Source: Apostichopus japonicus | Taxonomy: Eukaryota; Echinodermata; Holothuroidea; Aspidochirotida; Stichopodidae | Reading direction: 5' to 3' | Length of the DNA: 64,000 nt | Assembly: GCF_037975245.1 (NCBI RefSeq) | Contig: NC_092571.1 | Span: 24,001,564-24,065,563, forward strand | Shown here: one piece after another, positions 59,714-64,000 of the stretch | How the letters are laid out: every line of letters begins with the position of its first letter | Position numbering within the stretch: the first letter of the stretch is position 1 | The notes under the pieces: model-generated | Database searches by the model: none | Told to the model about the DNA's origin: nothing | What the model saw: the letters and a program-made list of their open reading frames with translations, nothing else | Program-made: the position numbers and the translations under genes

Positions 59714-60148
59714 ATGAAGTACGCGCTGCTCTGTATTCCCTCGGAGAAGTTTAGAAGCCAAAAATATCATCAAATGGATACATTGGAAAGAGGGAAAATA
59801 ACACTGAAAAAACAAAAAACATCCATTAATGATGTAGACAGGTTTTCACTAGAGAGAGATGAGGGAATTTCAAGCATTTGCATGATCATCTTATGCAAGG
59901 ATTTCGACCTAATTACTGTCAAACTAAATTTCAAATGCGCGAAAAGGCTTTCACACAACGTAGCTACAAGGCATCATGTTTGCTTCACGGCGTCTCAGCA
60001 AACATCCTTAGATTGGAAACATATTTGCTTTGAGGATGATAAATCGAATTCTTGGTTTAGGGAGGGGGGGGGGGGGGGGGAAGGGGACAATTTATATAGA
60101 ACGCTGCAAATATATAAAGCCAACCGTTCACTGTTGCAACTGCCTTGA
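59714..60148 (+). CDS. Longest non-repetitive ORF, unassigned and doubtful
   Basis: From ATG at 59714 this frame runs 144 codons to TGA, the longest here that is not made of simple repeats. It starts MKYALLCIPSEKFRSQKYHQ and has a Lys-rich middle and scattered cysteines. Near its end it translates a 17-base G run (60064-60080) as poly-Gly, followed by EGDNLYRTLQIYKANRSLLQ. No domain recognised. The homopolymer inside and the lack of promoter or splice evidence argue for chance or a relic. Confidence 0.2.
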   Translation: MKYALLCIPSEKFRSQKYHQMDTLERGKITLKKQKTSINDVDRFSLERDEGISSICMIILCKDFDLITVKLNFKCAKRLSHNVATRHHVCFTASQQTSLDWKHICFEDDKSNSWFREGGGGGEGDNLYRTLQIYKANRSLLQLP

Positions 60149-60199
60149 GAGAGGTATCCAGTTAATGATACAGTGAACTTTTCTGTATTCATCGCGGTA

Positions 60200-60462
<263 letters not shown>

Positions 60463-61433
60463 CGACATTCATTGTGCAATAGTTGTTACGGACGTTCATG
60501 TTCGATAATGATAACTAATAGATGGCGCTCTACAATTATACGTGCTTGTCATTTTCAGGGTAACTGCTACTGTACTGTACTATACATATACCTCACTCGA
60601 ATTTACGTTTATGTTTAAGACATGCGCCCTCAACAATATTAGGCTTTTTGTGCCTATTATTTTGTTACCATATAGTGCTTAGAGAATCGGTAAATATGGT
60701 GCGAAATATGAGGGATATTAAAACACACATGTTGACCTCTTGATAATTTTGGGAAGCTGCTTTAAGAATATTTCATCTTTGAGGAGGCAACTACATTAGA
60801 TTTGGATTTTGTGAGCCAAACGTTTGAACTGAATGAAATTTTGATACTGAAAATTTAAGATTCCATGTATAGCCAACGAGCATATATAGAGGTTTAACCT
60901 AATGAAACGTATTCTAGGCCTTTGATACCACATCAGGTTAACGATTTAGTGAGTAATATGTGATAAGTGTCTGGAGTATGTTACCTTTAAGGTAGCGACA
61001 TGAGTAACGCAGATTATTGAAGTTTTAAGTACTTCGATTTCAAGGAAACAGTCACGGTTTGATTACCTACGGTGCTGTGAAATCTCTTTCCAGTAAGACC
61101 AAAATGTGCTTCTGCGATACCTGTTTCATTATTTCATAAAAGTAATGATAATTTCGTTCAAATGACTACTTTTTCTTGTAACCAAAAATCCGCTTTCCTG
61201 TACATTAGACTGAATATTTTTTCCACTGATGTAAGTATTGTTTAATTGTCTACAATACCAAAATAACTTTACAAGATTTGCGAGTATTGAGTAAACACTA
61301 TCCTACATTTTAGAAATTTGCATTTTTAACTTTCGTACCTCTTCAACATTGCAACAGAAAAACAACTTTATATCTGGAATTTGTTTGTCGCCACCAAATT
61401 TGTGTAGCGCCACTTTCTCTTGTCTATATGTAG

Positions 61434-61625
61434 CATCCTGGAACCGTACCTGTTTGAAGCAAGCGCACATAAAGGGCGGACAAGACAGAAATAACCATGA
61501 GGAGTACGCATTGCGAAACAGAGCAATATATAAAGACGTGGCTGCATGTGCTACGGAATATTCTGTAATGATAGCCATCCATAATTTGCGCGCAATAATC
61601 TGTCTGACGAGATGCAAAGCAAAAG
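61434..61625 (+). CDS. Candidate internal exon, four-cysteine, phase 1-1
   Basis: A pyrimidine-rich acceptor (CACTTTCTCTTGTCTATATGTAG) is followed by 192 open bases ending at CAAAAG|GTAAGT. Both ends are phase 1 and the length is 64 codons, the symmetric form typical of extracellular modules. The peptide reads SWNRTCLKQAHIKGGQDRNN, then EEYALRNRAIYKDVAACATE, then YSVMIAIHNLRAIICLTRC. It has four cysteines, one N-x-T site near the start (NRT) and a hydrophobic stretch before the last pair. I do not recognise the module. The minus strand is also open (61303-61719), but the splice signals and symmetry favour the plus strand. It could belong to the transcript starting near 50555. Confidence 0.45.
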
Positions 61626-62527
61626 GTAAGTTAACGACAAATATTACAGACCAGTTTAATAGAATTAATATAACTTTCATTAATTGTTGGAGAGTAATCA
61701 AATATCTAACGATTGACAATAGTTAAAATACCAATATACTTTAAAGCGTGGTATGTAAATCTGTATGTAGTATCAAAACTCCACGATCAATCAATCATTG
61801 CTATAATGAGATTAAATACTTTATATTTTAACTGGTCACCAGCAGTCCTTCATATATGTTCCTCACAGTTTTAAGTTTGTATTCCCCTAACCATCCACGA
61901 GGCTTCATTATGTTTGCTTGTAAATGCAGTTTCCAGTTAACCAGTGCGTTTTACTATTGTAGTATCATCTTACAATTCAAGATAGCGTCCTCTATTTATA
62001 CCTTAACGTTTGAAGCAGCGTATAAGGGAACCTTGCATAGCCCTCGTTCACGCTTTCGTGTAGTGTTGTACCTACTTTCCGAACTATGTTCGAAATAGGC
62101 TATATGAATATTGCAATCTTTCTATTGCCATATTTTCTGTAGCTAAAGCCGTCTGCTCGCTTACAGTTCCTTGATATTTTACTTAGAGTCATACATAGAT
62201 ATGAACGATGTTCCAGATAGACGATTTGAAGTACCGTACAGAATTCTGATATTCTTATCGAAACCAACCCAAACGTAACATAACTTTGCGAGTTTTCACA
62301 CACCCTCTCACCTCCCTCTTCACACTGCCAAATTGACTTCCTAAGTCTTCCTTAAATGTAGTAAAAACGTATGATTTTAACTATAATGCAATGACAAAAA
62401 GAAGAATTGTAACATGTTACGAGGGGAAAATAAATACTAAATAATGTCAGCTTACTGCCAGATTTACTCAACAACGTTGTAGAATCATGATAATGTGGAC
62501 CAACCAGGCCCTCTAATATTTATGCAA
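61626..62527. other. Non-coding stretch
   Basis: Presumed intron or intergenic. Frames at 61856-62098 and 62100-62303 lack any support. Confidence 0.4.
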
Positions 62528-62893
62528 TGTAACTATTGTGTTAATTCTGTCCAACAATTGCCTGCGTAACTGGTCTCTGTACTACAATGTAACTACTGTG
62601 TTAGTGCTGTCCAAGAATTGCCTGCGTATCTCGTCTCTGTACTACAATGTAGATACAGTGTTCTGTTGTTCATTCTGTCCAAGAATTGCCTGCGTATCTC
62701 GTCTCTGTACTACAATGTAACTATTGTGTTAATCCTGTCCAAGAGTTGCCTGCGTAGCTCGTCTCTGTACTACAATGTAAATATTGTGTTAATCCTGTCC
62801 AAGAGTTGCATGCGTAGCTCATCTCTGTACTACAATGTAACTATTGTGTTAATCCTGTCCAAGAATTACCTACGTAGCTCGTCTCTGTACTAA
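62528..62893. repeat. 60-bp minisatellite, six copies
   Basis: The unit contains GTAACTATTGTGTTAATCCT, GTCCAAGAATTGCCTGCGTA and CTCGTCTCTGTACTACAAT. Six units run in tandem, one with a short insertion near 62660-62668. Because 60 is a multiple of three, one plus frame stays open and encodes a 20-residue repeat (ILSKNCLRSSSLYYNVTIVL type). Both flanks are non-coding. Confidence 0.95.
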
Positions 62894-64000
62894 TATATCA
62901 CAGCTATAACAAGTAACTTCAATATTCAAGTTAAACAATAATTTAGCTTTTGATTGATGAAAGTTAATTCAAATTCTTGCGCTATTATTTTTCTGATTAA
63001 AATTTGGGAAATTGGAAGCAAAGCAATTTCAGACATGATATTTAATTATCTTTATATAAATGTTATCAATAGCTCTTTAATATAGGCCTTGTTACATTTA
63101 TCGGTATGTGGTACATTAAAATTATTCTCAGTATTGGCTGGCAAAATTTGCCATACTGAATTAAATATACTAAAAAAGAGTGTTACATCCCAATCCTCTG
63201 ATTTTAAACACTGGATTTGTATCCTTGCAGGCTATATTCTTTTACAATATTCGAATACGAAAAAAATAAATTAAGAACGTAAGAAACCCCCATCCGATTT
63301 TCAGCTATTAAAATATACCTGGTTTCAGCTTAGGGTTGTACTTAACACTGTTAGGTGCTTCAAGGTACTAACATATATACAATATGCTTATACCCTATAT
63401 GTTTACAGAGAAAACATCTCCAAATCTAGGGCATCTCTCCCGAGAAGATGACATTCCACTAATCTTATCGATTTTGGCAAATGAAAACAGCCAAAGTCTC
63501 CTTTCTTACTCTTTATGCGTTCCATACACATGTGATATATAGTTTGAAGTTGTGGAGATTGTCGGAGCATTTACGTTCGCATATGTATACAGACATTGCT
63601 ATGCTGTAGCGTCCCAAAAACTGATTAAATGCTTGGCTGGAGTTAGTTAACGTTCACCACCTTCAGACATTATGGATGTTTCATGCATAACGAAGTATAG
63701 ATATGACCTATATGTGTCATATAAGAGAAAATGGTAAAAGAAAAAAAAAGTATGTTGTACAGAACGAGTCAAGTCAACTGTTACATCTTTAAATTGGACG
63801 ACAAATTAAAGCAAGAGTGTTAAGGTGTGACTTTAGGAGTGAAGAAAGCCAAAGAGGCTGCAAAAAGAATTCAGAAAATATCAAATATCAAATAAAACAT
63901 GGTGCTTTTGACTAGAACAATTTTACAATATGAATGAAAAGCCTATGTGTAAATGAGACATTACAGATATGTCATAATATTTGTTTTGGGGCCTCTGTGG
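62894..64000. other. Non-coding to window end
   Basis: The plus frame 63089-63274 has no ATG at its start and no recognised domain. A CCTTGCAGG acceptor-like word lies at 63222-63230. Nothing else supported. Confidence 0.4.

Noticed and set aside
61303-61719. 138-codon minus-strand ORF
   Set aside because: It overlaps the plus-strand exon, which has matching splice signals on both sides. The minus frame has none that fit.

Overview
The window looks like gene-poor nuclear DNA of an animal, most likely a marine invertebrate and plausibly an echinoderm. It is AT-rich, full of long (AT)n microsatellites, minisatellites, fold-back elements, a tRNA-derived SINE and LINE remnants. It has no bacterial-style dense ORFs, and the coding-like segments are short, bounded by GT-AG splice signals and widely spaced. 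The taxon is an inference from this texture; no marker gene fixes it.

Layout. 0-15 kb: mostly non-coding. It holds a cluster of three CRE palindromes, a diverged copy of a U2-headed repeat (2.73 kb), a 462-bp inverted-repeat element (5.1-5.5 kb) and a long fold-back (14.4-14.7 kb). 15-34 kb: a phospholipase-B/GDSL-like coding fragment on the minus strand (15.6 kb), an intact-looking U2-headed copy (17.77 kb), dispersed repeat pairs, a candidate minus exon (25.1 kb), a LINE-like tail (27.6 kb) and a candidate plus-strand terminal exon with a poly(A) signal (33.8-34.1 kb). 37-50 kb: probably the main gene. This is a minus-strand gene whose first coding exon (49.67-49.44 kb) encodes a signal-like segment plus one six-cysteine module with spacing very close to a BCMA-type TNF-receptor module. 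A transmembrane exon lies at 48.1 kb, and two short downstream exons at 39.7 and 38.8 kb end 28 bases before AATAAA. 50-64 kb: a TATA box and first-exon donor on the plus strand, head-to-head with the receptor-like gene. A phase 1-1, four-cysteine exon lies on the plus strand at 61.4 kb. Large minisatellites (52.4-53.6, 56.5-57.3, 62.5-62.9 kb) and a 5'-truncated LINE (55.0-55.4 kb) fill the rest.

How it fits together: the two best-supported transcription units are divergent, about 0.9 kb apart, around 50 kb. The rest is introns or intergenic DNA shaped by repeats. The most unusual sequence-level signals are the U2-headed structured repeat and about 20 copies of the palindrome TGACGTCA. All exon calls are by eye from frame, phase and splice signals, without transcript or homology searches.
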